DNA from: Kuafuiihalomonas sp964473255
GTDB lineage: Bacteria; Myxococcota; Kuafuiibacteriia; Kuafuiibacteriales; Kuafuiibacteriaceae
Length of the DNA stretch: 64,000 nucleotides
Direction: 5' to 3'
Assembly (NCBI GenBank): GCA_964473255.1
Contig: CAYYOT010000001.1
Coordinates: 1 to 64,000, forward strand
Shown: piece after piece, positions 34,038-42,709 of the stretch
How the letters are laid out: every line of letters starts with the position of its first letter
Numbering within the stretch: position 1 is the stretch's first letter
Notes under the pieces: model-generated
Databases searched by the model: none
Told to the model about the DNA's origin: nothing
Seen by the model: the letters and a program-made list of their open reading frames with translations, nothing else
Position numbers and translations under genes: made by a program

Positions 34038-35413
34038 CCGCGCTCCGTCTCGACGCCGTGGCCACCGATCCGCGCCCGTTTTTGGTCGAGGGTGCCGACA
34101 CGCTCTCTTTCGCCCAGACGGTTGCCCGGGCCCGCGCGGTGGGGGCGGCCCTGGAGCGGATGCTCGGAGGGCGTCGGCTTGGTCTGGTTGCCGGCGCGGA
34201 CATCGCAGGCGTGCTCGCCGTGCTCGGTGCCCTCGACCGCGATTTGAGGCCCGTGCTCGTCCATCCCCGCTGGTCGGCGGCCGAGCGCGCCCGTTTCGCC
34301 GAGCGTCTGGGCATCCAGGTGATCGAGGCCGACCGCATCGTGCCGATCGAAACCGACGACCTCGAGCCTCGCGAGCCCGAACCCGAGGACATCGCCGTCG
34401 GGGTTCCGACTTCGGGGAGCTCGGGCTCGCCCCAGGCCGTGCTGCTTAGCCACCGCGCGCTGTGGGCCGCTGCCCAGGCGAGTGCCGCCAACCTCGGATG
34501 GTGCGACGACGACCGTTGGCTGCTGTCCATACCCGTGGCCCACGTCGGCGGTCTGTCGATCGTGACCCGATGTTTCTGGGGGCGCCGACCGGTGGTTCTT
34601 CCCGAGGCACTGAAGGGGGGCTTCACTGCGGTCGGGTTCGGGTCCGAGGTTCGACGCGGCCGGGTGACACTCGCTTCTTTGGTGCCCACCATGATGCAGC
34701 GCCTCGTTTCGGATCGAGACTTCGTCTGGCCGGCTCCACTGCGAGCGGTTCTCTTGGGTGGGGCCGCGACCCCGCCGTGCCTCCGCGAGGCCATCGTGGA
34801 CCGGGGCTATCCGGTCCTCACGACGTACGGCCTGACGGAGGCCGCGGCGCAGGTGGCCACCCAGCCCCTCGGCACGCGCGTCTCGCGCGACGGAGCCGTG
34901 GGACCGCCGCTCCCCGGCGTGGAGGTCTCCATCCGCGATGGTCGTATCCTCGTTCGAAGCCCCTCGCTCCTGACGCGCACCGAGCCAACGGGCCAGACTC
35001 CGGACGCCGAAGGCTGGTGGGATACGGGTGATCTGGGGGAGTGGAGCGCTTCGGGGTGGCTGCGGATTCGAGGGCGTCGCTCCGAAATGATCATCTCCGG
35101 AGGGGAGAATGTCTTTCCCGCGGAGGTCGAGCAGGCGCTCTCCGAGCACCCCTCGGTTCACGACGTGCTCGTGACCGGCATGCCCAGCGAGGAGTGGGGA
35201 GAGGTCGTGGGTGCGGCTCTCGTGCTACGAGACGAGGGTCGAGGCCTGGCCCCGTTCGTTCGTGAGCGGCTTTCATCGTTTCGGCGGCCTCGGATCGCGG
35301 TGCGGGTGGTGGAGATACCGAAAGGGCCCACGGGCAAACCGGATCGTCGAGCAGTGGCGCGTCTCCTGGCCGAGTCGGGGAGGTCCCTGGAGGCCGTCTT
35401 ACGGGAGCCCTAG
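34034..35413 (+). CDS. menE: o-Succinylbenzoate-CoA ligase
   Basis: The 459-residue acyl-adenylate-forming enzyme has the P-loop TSGSSGSPQAVLLSH near residue 125, VLTTYGLTEAAAQVA, GWWDTGDLGEWSASG, and the catalytic lysine in PKGPTGKPDRRAV. It activates o-succinylbenzoate to its CoA ester. It is the last gene of the operon. The following MenB step (naphthoate synthase) is not encoded here. It converges with the hotdog thioesterase gene, overlapping it by 15 bases. Confidence 0.94.
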   Translation: MTALRLDAVATDPRPFLVEGADTLSFAQTVARARAVGAALERMLGGRRLGLVAGADIAGVLAVLGALDRDLRPVLVHPRWSAAERARFAERLGIQVIEADRIVPIETDDLEPREPEPEDIAVGVPTSGSSGSPQAVLLSHRALWAAAQASAANLGWCDDDRWLLSIPVAHVGGLSIVTRCFWGRRPVVLPEALKGGFTAVGFGSEVRRGRVTLASLVPTMMQRLVSDRDFVWPAPLRAVLLGGAATPPCLREAIVDRGYPVLTTYGLTEAAAQVATQPLGTRVSRDGAVGPPLPGVEVSIRDGRILVRSPSLLTRTEPTGQTPDAEGWWDTGDLGEWSASGWLRIRGRRSEMIISGGENVFPAEVEQALSEHPSVHDVLVTGMPSEEWGEVVGAALVLRDEGRGLAPFVRERLSSFRRPRIAVRVVEIPKGPTGKPDRRAVARLLAESGRSLEAVLREP

Positions 35414-35848
35414 GTCAGGCACGCCCTCGAAGGCGGCGAGGACCGCATCCGTGAGCGGAACTCGTTCGAACGATTCGAAATCGACGAAAACGTGGTCCGT
35501 GCGCACGGCGGCCAAGACGCGGCCGTCGTCGCGGACGAGGCGATGGAAGATTATGACCTTGCTGCCGTCGATGTGTTTGCCGACGACCTCGGTATAGACC
35601 GCGTCTCCGTACCGAGCCGGTCCGATGTAGTCGGCCTCGGCGTGTTTCAGCGGTGCGATCCAGGATTTTTCCTCGAGCGCCACGGAAAAGTCCACGCCTC
35701 GCGACTCCATGAAAGCGACGTACCCGTCGTGGATGTAGTCGAAGATTCGAGCGAAGAAGACGATGCCCGCGGCATCGACGTCCTGGAATCGAACCTTGAA
35801 GCGATGTTGGTACGGGCCGGCCGGGGCTTCGAGGACCGCAGATTTCAC
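35399..35848 (-). CDS. Hotdog-fold acyl-CoA thioesterase, candidate 1,4-dihydroxy-2-naphthoyl-CoA hydrolase (MenI)
   Basis: This 149-residue 4HBT-type protein carries the catalytic-site stretch RFQDVDAAGIVFFARIFDYI, then IAPLKHAEADYIGPARYGDA. The pattern resembles cyanobacterial DHNA-CoA thioesterase more than YbgC. It would release DHNA from its CoA ester before MenA acts. It is encoded opposite menE, tail to tail, with 15 bases shared. The start is GTG; the nearby ATG is in another frame and hits a stop at once. Substrate assignment is inference from fold and position. Confidence 0.7.
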   Translation of the reverse strand: MKSAVLEAPAGPYQHRFKVRFQDVDAAGIVFFARIFDYIHDGYVAFMESRGVDFSVALEEKSWIAPLKHAEADYIGPARYGDAVYTEVVGKHIDGSKVIIFHRLVRDDGRVLAAVRTDHVFVDFESFERVPLTDAVLAAFEGVPDLGLP

Positions 35849-35923
35849 ATCTTTCGCCTAGGCAATCGGCGGCTTCGACGCAAAACGGTTCCGACCGACC
35901 GACCGGTGACGTACTCTCCAGCC

Positions 35924-36985
35924 ATGTCGTCTTCGGCGGTGGTCGCCGCACTTCCGCAGCCGGACCAGCCGGTCGGGGTCATGCTGGTGAATCTCGGTAC
36001 CCCCGACTCGACCGAAGTATCCGACGTGCGCAGGTATCTTCGGGAGTTCCTCGGCGACCCCCGGGTGGTGGACATTCATCCGGTGGCGCGTTGGCTCTTG
36101 CTGAACCTCGTCATTCTTCCCTTTCGTCCGGCGAAGTCGGCCGAAGCCTACCGTGAGATCTGGACTGACGAGGGTTCACCTCTTCTGCTTCACGGAAAGG
36201 AGCTGACGTCGAAGGTCCAGTCCGAACTTGGGCCCGGGTATCATGTGGAACTCGCGATGCGGTACGGCAATCCGTCGATCCCGGACGCCGTCGAACGCTT
36301 GATGGCCCTGGATCCGTCTCGGATCGTGGTCGTCCCCTTGTTTCCTCAGTACTCATCGGCAGCCAGCGGCTCCGCCCTCGAGCGTTCGCTCCAAGTGCTG
36401 GCGGGTCAGTGGAACGTCCCCCCGATCGAGACCGTCACCGCTTTTTACGACGACCCGGGCTTCATCGCTTCCTTCGCCGATGTGGCGCGAGCGCCGATCC
36501 GCGAGTTTCGGCCGGATCACTTCGTCTTCAGCTATCACGGCGTTCCGGAGCGGCAGGTGACCAAGAGCGACCCCACCGGCTCGCACTGCCTGAACCTGCC
36601 CGAGTGCTGCGAGGCCGACGTCCCGGCCAATCGATTCTGCTATCGAGCTCACTGCCACCGAACGACCGAAGCGCTCGCCTCGGCGCTCGGTATCCCGGCG
36701 GATCGGCGTACGATGGCCTTTCAGTCTCGAGTCGGCCGAACGCCGTGGATTCGGCCGTACACCGACGAGCTTCTCATTGAGCTCGCGCAGTCCGGAAAGA
36801 AGCGGGTAGCCGTTCTGTGTCCGGCGTTCGTTGCGGACTGTCTGGAGACGCTGGAAGAGATCGGCATGCGTGCGCGCGAGGATTTTCAGCGCGATGGTGG
36901 AGAAGATCTTCTGATGGTGCCTTCGCTCAACTCACACCCCACCTGGGTCAAGACGGTCGCCAACTGGGTGCGAGACCGATCCTAG
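35924..36985 (+). CDS. hemH: Ferrochelatase with an internal cysteine-rich segment
   Basis: The 353-residue protein has LVNLGTPDSTEVSDVRRYL at the N-terminus, the catalytic His in FSYHGVPERQ near residue 204 and FQSRVGRTPWIRPYT. It inserts ferrous iron into protoporphyrin IX. A central stretch holds five cysteines (SHCLNLPECCE, then RFCYRAHCH), matching the position of the internal [2Fe-2S] ligand segment known in one class of bacterial ferrochelatases. It ends in convergence with the amidase gene, sharing 4 bases. Confidence 0.94.
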   Translation: MSSSAVVAALPQPDQPVGVMLVNLGTPDSTEVSDVRRYLREFLGDPRVVDIHPVARWLLLNLVILPFRPAKSAEAYREIWTDEGSPLLLHGKELTSKVQSELGPGYHVELAMRYGNPSIPDAVERLMALDPSRIVVVPLFPQYSSAASGSALERSLQVLAGQWNVPPIETVTAFYDDPGFIASFADVARAPIREFRPDHFVFSYHGVPERQVTKSDPTGSHCLNLPECCEADVPANRFCYRAHCHRTTEALASALGIPADRRTMAFQSRVGRTPWIRPYTDELLIELAQSGKKRVAVLCPAFVADCLETLEEIGMRAREDFQRDGGEDLLMVPSLNSHPTWVKTVANWVRDRS

Positions 36986-38472
36986 AGCAGGTCGGCGGTC
37001 GCCATCGGCGCCGTCAGCGGCCAGGGATGCGCTTCTTCGACCTGCGCGGCCACGCGGAGGAGCAGGTCCTCCCGGCCCAGGGGACCGAAAATCTGCATGC
37101 CGACCGGAAGGTCACCCCGACCGAACCCCGCGGGAAAGGACAGCGCCGGCAGACCGGTGGCATTGGCCAAAGGGCTATGGCCGACGTAGCCAAGCAATCG
37201 GTTTTCGACGTCTTCGTCCGTGCCGCGCAGGTCGAGTGCACCGAGGCCGAGCGGGAGCTGCATCATGGTCGGCGCGAGCCAGATATCGAAATCCTCGAAA
37301 TAGGTCTCCATGTGCGCGACGAGTTCCTGAAACCCGAGCTCCGCGAGCCAGAGGTCACTCGGACGATGCTCGCGTTCGGATGCAGCGAGTCGTCGAGTGA
37401 AGGACTCCACGGGAGCGCGGCCGCGGATCGGAAGGCCCGTCGCCCAGCGAAAGACGTCGCTCTTGCCTATCCAGGGCCGAACCCAGTCCGGGCCCCGCTC
37501 GACGAGCGTACGCTGGACGATCCGGAAAAAGACGCCGGCTCCGGCCGCCCACAGGGTGCGGAACGCGTCGATCAGCGTTCGCCCTGGGATCGGCGGTGGG
37601 ACTTCTTCGACGTGGTGACCGAGGCCCTCGAGCCGCTCGGCCGTCGTTTCGAGACTCGCGAGGACGTCGGGAGCCGGCGCTTCTCCGAAGACCCCCGCGC
37701 CGCAGAAACCGATGCGCAACGGCAGGGGCGGCGTCTCGATGAGCTCCTGATACGGGCGCTCGGGATCGGGCAGATACCAGCGCCCGCCTCCCGAGCCCCG
37801 AATGCTGTCCACGAAGGCCGCCGTATCGCGGACGGTGCGACTGACACAGCCATGGGTGACGAATCCCTGGGGCGGGTCGATGGGGGCCGTCCGGTGGCGG
37901 CCACGACTTACCTTGAGCCCGACGAGCCCGCACGCGGAGGCCGGTATGCGGATCGAACCCCCGCCGTCGACGGCGTGCGCGACGGGCACGATGCCGGCGG
38001 CCACGGCGGCGGCGGCGCCTCCGCTGGAGCCCCCCGGGGAGTGGCTCGGATTCCACGGGTTCCGGGTGGGACCATAGGCGGCCGGTTCGGTGGTCGGCAA
38101 AAGACCGAGCTCACTCATGTTGGTTCGGCCGAGGAACACCAGGCCGCTCTGCATCATCTTCTTTATGATGGGGTGAGTGGTCTCGCCGACATGACCAGCC
38201 AGGAGTCGTGAGCCGAGCGTGACCGGAGCTCCCTCCAGCTCGAGTTCGTCCTTCAGCAGAAAAGGAAGACCGCCCCAAAACCCCGGCTCGCGCTCGACGG
38301 CATTCAGGAAAGGCTCGGCATCGAGGTGATGGATGACCGCGTTCAGTCGAGGGTTCAGCCGCTCGAGCCGCTCGAGGGCGATGCGGGTCAGCTCGCGCGG
38401 TGTCGTCGCTCCCGATCGCAGAAGGCGCGACAGCTCGACCGCATCGTGTCGAACATAGCTCGCAGGGTCCAT
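36982..38472 (-). CDS. Amidase (amidase-signature family)
   Basis: This 496-residue protein has the Ser-cisSer-Lys machinery: lysine in PFLLKDELELEG near residue 73, SHSPGGSSGGAAAAVAAG near residue 140, and the nucleophilic Ser in DGGGSIRIPASACGLVGLK near residue 167. It hydrolyses an amide of unknown identity. GatA is unlikely because gatB and gatC are absent and the C-terminal half differs. The open frame upstream of ATG 38472 is antisense to glpD and was excluded. It is followed upstream by glpD on the same strand with a 56-base gap. Confidence 0.88.
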   Translation of the reverse strand: MDPASYVRHDAVELSRLLRSGATTPRELTRIALERLERLNPRLNAVIHHLDAEPFLNAVEREPGFWGGLPFLLKDELELEGAPVTLGSRLLAGHVGETTHPIIKKMMQSGLVFLGRTNMSELGLLPTTEPAAYGPTRNPWNPSHSPGGSSGGAAAAVAAGIVPVAHAVDGGGSIRIPASACGLVGLKVSRGRHRTAPIDPPQGFVTHGCVSRTVRDTAAFVDSIRGSGGGRWYLPDPERPYQELIETPPLPLRIGFCGAGVFGEAPAPDVLASLETTAERLEGLGHHVEEVPPPIPGRTLIDAFRTLWAAGAGVFFRIVQRTLVERGPDWVRPWIGKSDVFRWATGLPIRGRAPVESFTRRLAASEREHRPSDLWLAELGFQELVAHMETYFEDFDIWLAPTMMQLPLGLGALDLRGTDEDVENRLLGYVGHSPLANATGLPALSFPAGFGRGDLPVGMQIFGPLGREDLLLRVAAQVEEAHPWPLTAPMATADLL

Positions 38473-38528
38473 GGCCGGAGGATGGCCCCGATCGGAGCGA
38501 CGACAAAGCAAAAGTTCGGGGGGCCGGC

Positions 38529-40184
38529 TCAGCCGGGTGCGTGCGAGCTCGTGGCTGCGTCGTCGCTCAAAGGCAGGCGATGCAACGAAGCGGTCCGTCG
38601 AAAGTCGTCGATCTGTTCCGCGGCCCACGCTTGGTCTCGGCCCAGCGCTCGCGCCAGGAGGACGGCGACGCGGGGCGCCGCTTCGGCGGCGGCGGCGGCA
38701 TCGAAGAGCAGACATCGCGTGCGCCGGGCGAGGACGTCTTCCACGGTGCGGGCCATCTCGTGCTCGGCGGCCCACACGACTTGAGCACCGATCAGCGGTA
38801 GCCGCGAATGGAGCGGCTCGGCGAGCTCCGGACGCTGCAGGCCGAGGTCGCGGATGCGCTCTGCATCCGAGCCGTACGGCCAAAGCGTCCCCAAGCCTTC
38901 GTTGGCGGGTGTAAATCCGTGCAGCCGTAGCTCGCGCGTTCCGCACGGATGCGTTTCCAGGTCGGCGAGCATGGCCGCCTGGTCGATGGTGTCCTCGGCC
39001 ATGTGGCGATACGTGGTCCACTTTCCGCCCGCGAGCGTGAGCAAGCCAGCGGCCCCGATGTGCAGCGTGTGCTCGCGGGAGATGACCGACGTGTCGGCTT
39101 GTCCTTGAGCGCTGACCAGCGGACGGATCCCGACGAAAACGCTACGGACATCCGCGGGTTCGGGGTCACGGGTCAGGTATCGGCGGGCGTGCGTTAGGAT
39201 GAAATCGACTTCCTCGGGGAAGGCGCGCGGCTCCAGGCGAACTTCATCGATCGGCGTATCGGTGGTCCCGACGACGATGCAGTCGTGCCAGGGAATGGCG
39301 AAGAGCACGCGTCCGTCGTCGGTTTGGGGGACCATGATCGCCGAGTTTCCGGGCAGGAAGCTTCGGTCGAGCACGATGTGGACGCCCTGGCTGGCCCGGA
39401 TGATCGGTTCCACCGTCGGGTCTTCGAGTCTTCGCAGGCCGTCGGCCCAAGCTCCGGTGGCGTTGATCACGATGCGTCCCTGAACATCGATGGTCTCGCC
39501 GGTTTCTCGATTGGTTGCCCGGACGCCCGAGATCCAGCCGGCCTCGTTCTTCACGAGGTCGGTGACGCCCACGTAGTTGAGCACCGTCGCCCCCTGCTGC
39601 CACGCGGTCTGCGCCAGGGCCAGCGCCAGGCGGGCATCGTCGAACTGGCCGTCGAAGTAGCGGACGCCGCCGCGCAGGCCGGCCGTCTCGATCGTCGGCA
39701 GAGCCTCGATCGTCTCCTGTCGGTTCAGGATGCGGGAAGGTCCAAAGCCGTATTTACCCGCGAGCAGGTCGTAGACCTTCATGCCGATGCCGTAGAAGGG
39801 GGCCTCCCACCAGTCATAGTTCGGGACGACGAAAGCCAAGTCGCGAACGAGGTGGGGTGCGTTGGCCCGTAGAATTCCTCGCTCATGGAGCGCCTCCATG
39901 ACGAGCGATACGTTGCCTTGCTGAAGGTAACGGACCCCTCCGTGAATGAGCTTGGTCGAGCGCGAGCTCGTGCCTTTGGCAAAATCATGCTGCTCCAGCA
40001 GGATGGTTCGGTAGCCGCGGTTCGCCGCGTCGACCGCGCAGCCGAGCCCGCTGGCTCCTCCGCCGACGATGATGATGTCCCAGGGCATCCGCTCGTCTCG
40101 AGCGCGAGACCAAAGCTCATCGCGATCCACGGGACGAGCCTTGCACGAACGATGATGCGGGTCAGGAGCCGACGCCGTTGGCAT
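38529..40184 (-). CDS. glpD: FAD-dependent glycerol-3-phosphate dehydrogenase
   Basis: The 551-residue flavoprotein has the FAD loop IIIVGGGASGLGCAVDAANR near residue 37, LLEQHDFAKGTSSRSTKLIH, GGVRYLQQGNVSLV, and late FVGIRPLVSAQG and LTLAGGKWTTYRHMAED. It oxidises glycerol 3-phosphate to dihydroxyacetone phosphate and feeds electrons to quinone at the membrane. The ATG at 40184 overlaps the upstream HPt gene by 23 bases; a start at MPWDIII (40088) would remove 32 N-terminal residues and is also possible. Confidence 0.92.
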   Translation of the reverse strand: MPTASAPDPHHRSCKARPVDRDELWSRARDERMPWDIIIVGGGASGLGCAVDAANRGYRTILLEQHDFAKGTSSRSTKLIHGGVRYLQQGNVSLVMEALHERGILRANAPHLVRDLAFVVPNYDWWEAPFYGIGMKVYDLLAGKYGFGPSRILNRQETIEALPTIETAGLRGGVRYFDGQFDDARLALALAQTAWQQGATVLNYVGVTDLVKNEAGWISGVRATNRETGETIDVQGRIVINATGAWADGLRRLEDPTVEPIIRASQGVHIVLDRSFLPGNSAIMVPQTDDGRVLFAIPWHDCIVVGTTDTPIDEVRLEPRAFPEEVDFILTHARRYLTRDPEPADVRSVFVGIRPLVSAQGQADTSVISREHTLHIGAAGLLTLAGGKWTTYRHMAEDTIDQAAMLADLETHPCGTRELRLHGFTPANEGLGTLWPYGSDAERIRDLGLQRPELAEPLHSRLPLIGAQVVWAAEHEMARTVEDVLARRTRCLLFDAAAAAEAAPRVAVLLARALGRDQAWAAEQIDDFRRTASLHRLPLSDDAATSSHAPG

Positions 40185-40548
40185 CGTCCAGCGTCGGCTC
40201 GAGATGTGCCGCCAGCAGCTCGATTTCGGAAGTCAGTTTTGCGACGAGCTCCCGGCTCGCGGGCAGGTCGGCCTCGCGGGCTCGTTCCTCGAGGCGCTCG
40301 GCGAGGCCGGCGATCGCCGTAGCTCCGATGTTGGCGCTCGACCCGAGCAGGCCATGGGCACAGCGCCAGACCGCTGCGAGGTTTCCGCACGCGATCGCCC
40401 GGCAAGCTTCATCGAGCTTGAGCGTCGAAGTCTCCACGAAGAGGACGACCAGCTCACGCATGAACACCGGGTCGCTCCCGGCGACGTGCCGAAGACGGTG
40501 CAGGTCCAGTGCGCCATAACGAGCAGGGCTCGAGGTCATCATCGTCAT
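40162..40548 (-). CDS. Histidine phosphotransfer (HPt) domain protein
   Basis: The 128-residue all-helical protein carries the phosphorylatable histidine in CAHGLLGSSANIGATAIAGL near residue 67. Typical HPt domains read HxLKGSS; here the Lys is Leu. It would shuttle phosphate between a hybrid kinase and a response regulator. No kinase gene is nearby; the response regulator at 41975 is the only candidate partner in the window. Its stop lies 23 bases inside glpD if that gene starts at 40184. Alternative ATG starts at 40542 and 40539 exist. Confidence 0.8.
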   Translation of the reverse strand: MTMMTSSPARYGALDLHRLRHVAGSDPVFMRELVVLFVETSTLKLDEACRAIACGNLAAVWRCAHGLLGSSANIGATAIAGLAERLEERAREADLPASRELVAKLTSEIELLAAHLEPTLDDANGVGS

Positions 40549-40568
40549 CCTGAGGGTTCGAGTCGTCG

Positions 40569-41270
40569 TCAGACCTGGATGCGGTCGGCGAAGTCCTCGA
40601 AGTCCGTCCTTCGAGGGTACCGCTCGGCGTAGCGGAAGACGAGCCCGCTCGCGTCGAGCTCGACCAGGCACGCCGACCGGGTGCCGTATTTGCGTTCCGG
40701 GGCGAACACCTCGACGCCTTCCAGCGGGCGATGATCCGTCCGGGTCTGCAGAAGGGCGCTCAACGACGCCAGGCTGGGCTCTCGCGGAAGAAGACGCTCG
40801 ATCAAGACCAGCCGGTCGGTACGACCGGCCCCGTGGCTACGCTCGGTAACGACCGTGAAGCCTTCAGGCAGGTCCGATACTCGAGTCTCGCGCCCGTCGT
40901 GGATGGCGATGAAGGCGCCGTTTCGGTCGGCCACGACGAGGTGATGGCCGTTCTCGGGCGCGGCTGGCTGCATCGAGAGCTGTCGAGCTTCCTCCAGCGA
41001 AGAGCAGCCGAGCATGCGCGGTACCCAGCGTCCTCGGGACGGTGCGTCGGAGGCCCTGGAAACGCCGAACCGGTTGGTCAGGGCTGAGAAGAGCCCAGCG
41101 TCGTTCACCCCGAGCCAGGTTCCGCCCGCCTGCAGGTCGACCGGAGCAACTCCGAGCCGTGATCCGAAGGACCATCGCCGGGGTGGACCCGCCGGCCGGT
41201 CCAGAGCCTCGTCCCGGTTGGCGCCAACCACCAGTCGTCCGGCATGGAGGCTGACGATCAAGGTGCACAC
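40569..41270 (-). CDS. NRDE-family protein (TANGO2-like)
   Basis: The 233-residue protein starts MCTLIVSLHAGRLVVGANRDEALDRP if the GTG at 41270 is used, placing Cys at position 2 as in relatives; ATG at 41285 would add five residues. The NRDE motif near residue 18, GTWLGVNDAGLFSALTN and the late KYGTRSA match the TANGO2/NRDE family, which has an Ntn-hydrolase-like fold and uncertain function. Its start is only 17 bases from that of the divergent isomerase gene. Confidence 0.85.
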   Translation of the reverse strand: MCTLIVSLHAGRLVVGANRDEALDRPAGPPRRWSFGSRLGVAPVDLQAGGTWLGVNDAGLFSALTNRFGVSRASDAPSRGRWVPRMLGCSSLEEARQLSMQPAAPENGHHLVVADRNGAFIAIHDGRETRVSDLPEGFTVVTERSHGAGRTDRLVLIERLLPREPSLASLSALLQTRTDHRPLEGVEVFAPERKYGTRSACLVELDASGLVFRYAERYPRRTDFEDFADRIQV

Positions 41271-41287
41271 GTGACTATTCTGCACCC

Positions 41288-41878
41288 ATGGAGTTCGAGT
41301 TCTATTGGGATGTCGTGAGTCCCTACACGTACATGGCTCACACGCAGCTGGCTTCGCTCTGCGAACGGACCGGCGCTGAAGCCGTCTACCGGCCTTTCCT
41401 TCTCGGCGGGGTCATGAATGCGACCGGCAACCGCCCTCCGGCGACGGTTCCGGCCAAGGGGATCTACATGGGCTCCGACCTCGCGCGATGGCGCGAGCAC
41501 TATGAGGTTCCTTTCCTGCTCCCCGTCCGGGAGGTGCCCTTTCCCATCCGGTCGGTCCTGCCGATGCGGGTCGCTCTCGTCCTCGGCGACGAGGGGGCAG
41601 GGCGCGCCTTTGCCGATGCCGTTATGCGGGCCTACTGGGCCGAAGGAACCGACGTATCGGAGGAACCCGGATTGATCGATCTCATCGGGCAGATGGGCTT
41701 CGACGCGGCTCGCGTTCTCCAGGCGGCCAGTTCGCCCGCTGTGAAGCAGCGACTGAAGGATGAGACCGACCGGGCCGTGCAGCGCGGCGCATTTGGTGCG
41801 CCCACCTTCTTCGTTGGGGATGAGATGTTCTGGGGAAATGACCGTCTGCACTTCGTCGAAGAGGCGCTTTTGCGCTGA
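41288..41878 (+). CDS. DsbA-fold 2-hydroxychromene-2-carboxylate isomerase-like protein
   Basis: The 196-residue protein begins MEFEFYWDVVSPYTYMAHTQ, with the SPY signature of kappa-class glutathione transferase/isomerases near residue 11. It ends with RGAFGAPTFFVGDEMFWGNDR, the typical cis-Pro stretch. NahD-type enzymes isomerise hydroxychromene carboxylates in naphthalene breakdown using glutathione, but no other naphthalene genes are present, so the substrate is open. The start ATG lies 17 bases from the divergent NRDE gene, leaving almost no leader. Confidence 0.87.
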   Translation: MEFEFYWDVVSPYTYMAHTQLASLCERTGAEAVYRPFLLGGVMNATGNRPPATVPAKGIYMGSDLARWREHYEVPFLLPVREVPFPIRSVLPMRVALVLGDEGAGRAFADAVMRAYWAEGTDVSEEPGLIDLIGQMGFDAARVLQAASSPAVKQRLKDETDRAVQRGAFGAPTFFVGDEMFWGNDRLHFVEEALLR

Positions 41879-41912
41879 ACGGATGCACCCTATCCGTACA
41901 GCCGATCTTTTT
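41879..41912 (+). terminator. Possible hairpin and T-run after the isomerase gene
   Basis: ACGGAT and ATCCGT form a perfect 6-base stem around a 7-base loop immediately after the stop codon, followed 9 bases later by CTTTTTG. The distance to the T-run is larger than usual. Confidence 0.35.
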
Positions 41913-41974
41913 GTCAGATTGGTTGAAGGATTCCGTCGGGTCACCGCACGTACAGGGGCGTGGGAGTCGCGATC

Positions 41975-42706
41975 ATGCAGGAAACACCGGGTCTAGGTTG
42001 GATGCAGCTCCGAGATGCTCGCATCCTGGTGGTGGATGACGACACGCACGCCGTCCGGGCGCTGTGTCGGGTTTTGGAAGAGGTCGGAGCGGAGGTCCAG
42101 AGCGCGATGAGCGTTCGGTCGGCGTTGGAGTGCATCGGGCAGTCGGACCGTTTCGATGCCGCGGTCGTCGACTACTTCCTGGTGGGGCAGCTGGGCAAGG
42201 CGCTCCTACGACCCCTTCGCGATCAATTGACGAGCACGCTGATCATCAGCGGGCTCGAGCGGGTCGATGTCGCCTCGCAGGCGATCTCGGCGGGAGCCGA
42301 TGACTTCCTGCTCAAGCCTTTCGAGGTGCCCGTATTTCTCGAGGCGGTGGCCAAGCTCGTCAGCAAGACCCGGCTCTGGCGGCATAAGATGGCCGAGATC
42401 CGCCACGGCGTGAAATCACAGCATACTCCGCCCTCGTCGGGACGGGTGTCCGACCAGCTAGACCGGGTCGTCGACATCATGGCCGGGCACAGCGGACTCT
42501 CGGTCAAGGAGCGCCAGGTGGTCCGGTTCGTCGTCGATAGCTTCACCAGCGACCAGATTTCGGAGCGCATGGGCATCACGGTGAGCACCGTGAAGTACCA
42601 CGACAAGCGCGCCCGCGAGAAGCTGGGCGTGCGAACGCGCGACGAGCTGAGGCGCATGGTGTTCCGCTTGGCCGATGGTCAGAACGTTCGGCTTCCGGCC
42701 GTGTGA
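41975..42706 (+). CDS. Response regulator with LuxR-type DNA-binding domain
   Basis: The 243-residue protein has a receiver domain (LVVDDDTHAVRAL acidic pocket; phospho-Asp in DAAVVDYFLVGQ; Lys in FLLKPFEVP) at about residues 10-130. A linker follows, then a LuxR-type helix-turn-helix near residue 175 (LSVKERQVVRFVVD, ISERMGITVSTVKYHDKRAR). It should bind DNA when phosphorylated. ATG at 41975 follows GGGAG by about 9 bases; a GTG five codons earlier is possible. No kinase is adjacent. Confidence 0.88.
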   Translation: MQETPGLGWMQLRDARILVVDDDTHAVRALCRVLEEVGAEVQSAMSVRSALECIGQSDRFDAAVVDYFLVGQLGKALLRPLRDQLTSTLIISGLERVDVASQAISAGADDFLLKPFEVPVFLEAVAKLVSKTRLWRHKMAEIRHGVKSQHTPPSSGRVSDQLDRVVDIMAGHSGLSVKERQVVRFVVDSFTSDQISERMGITVSTVKYHDKRAREKLGVRTRDELRRMVFRLADGQNVRLPAV

Positions 42707-42709
42707 GCG

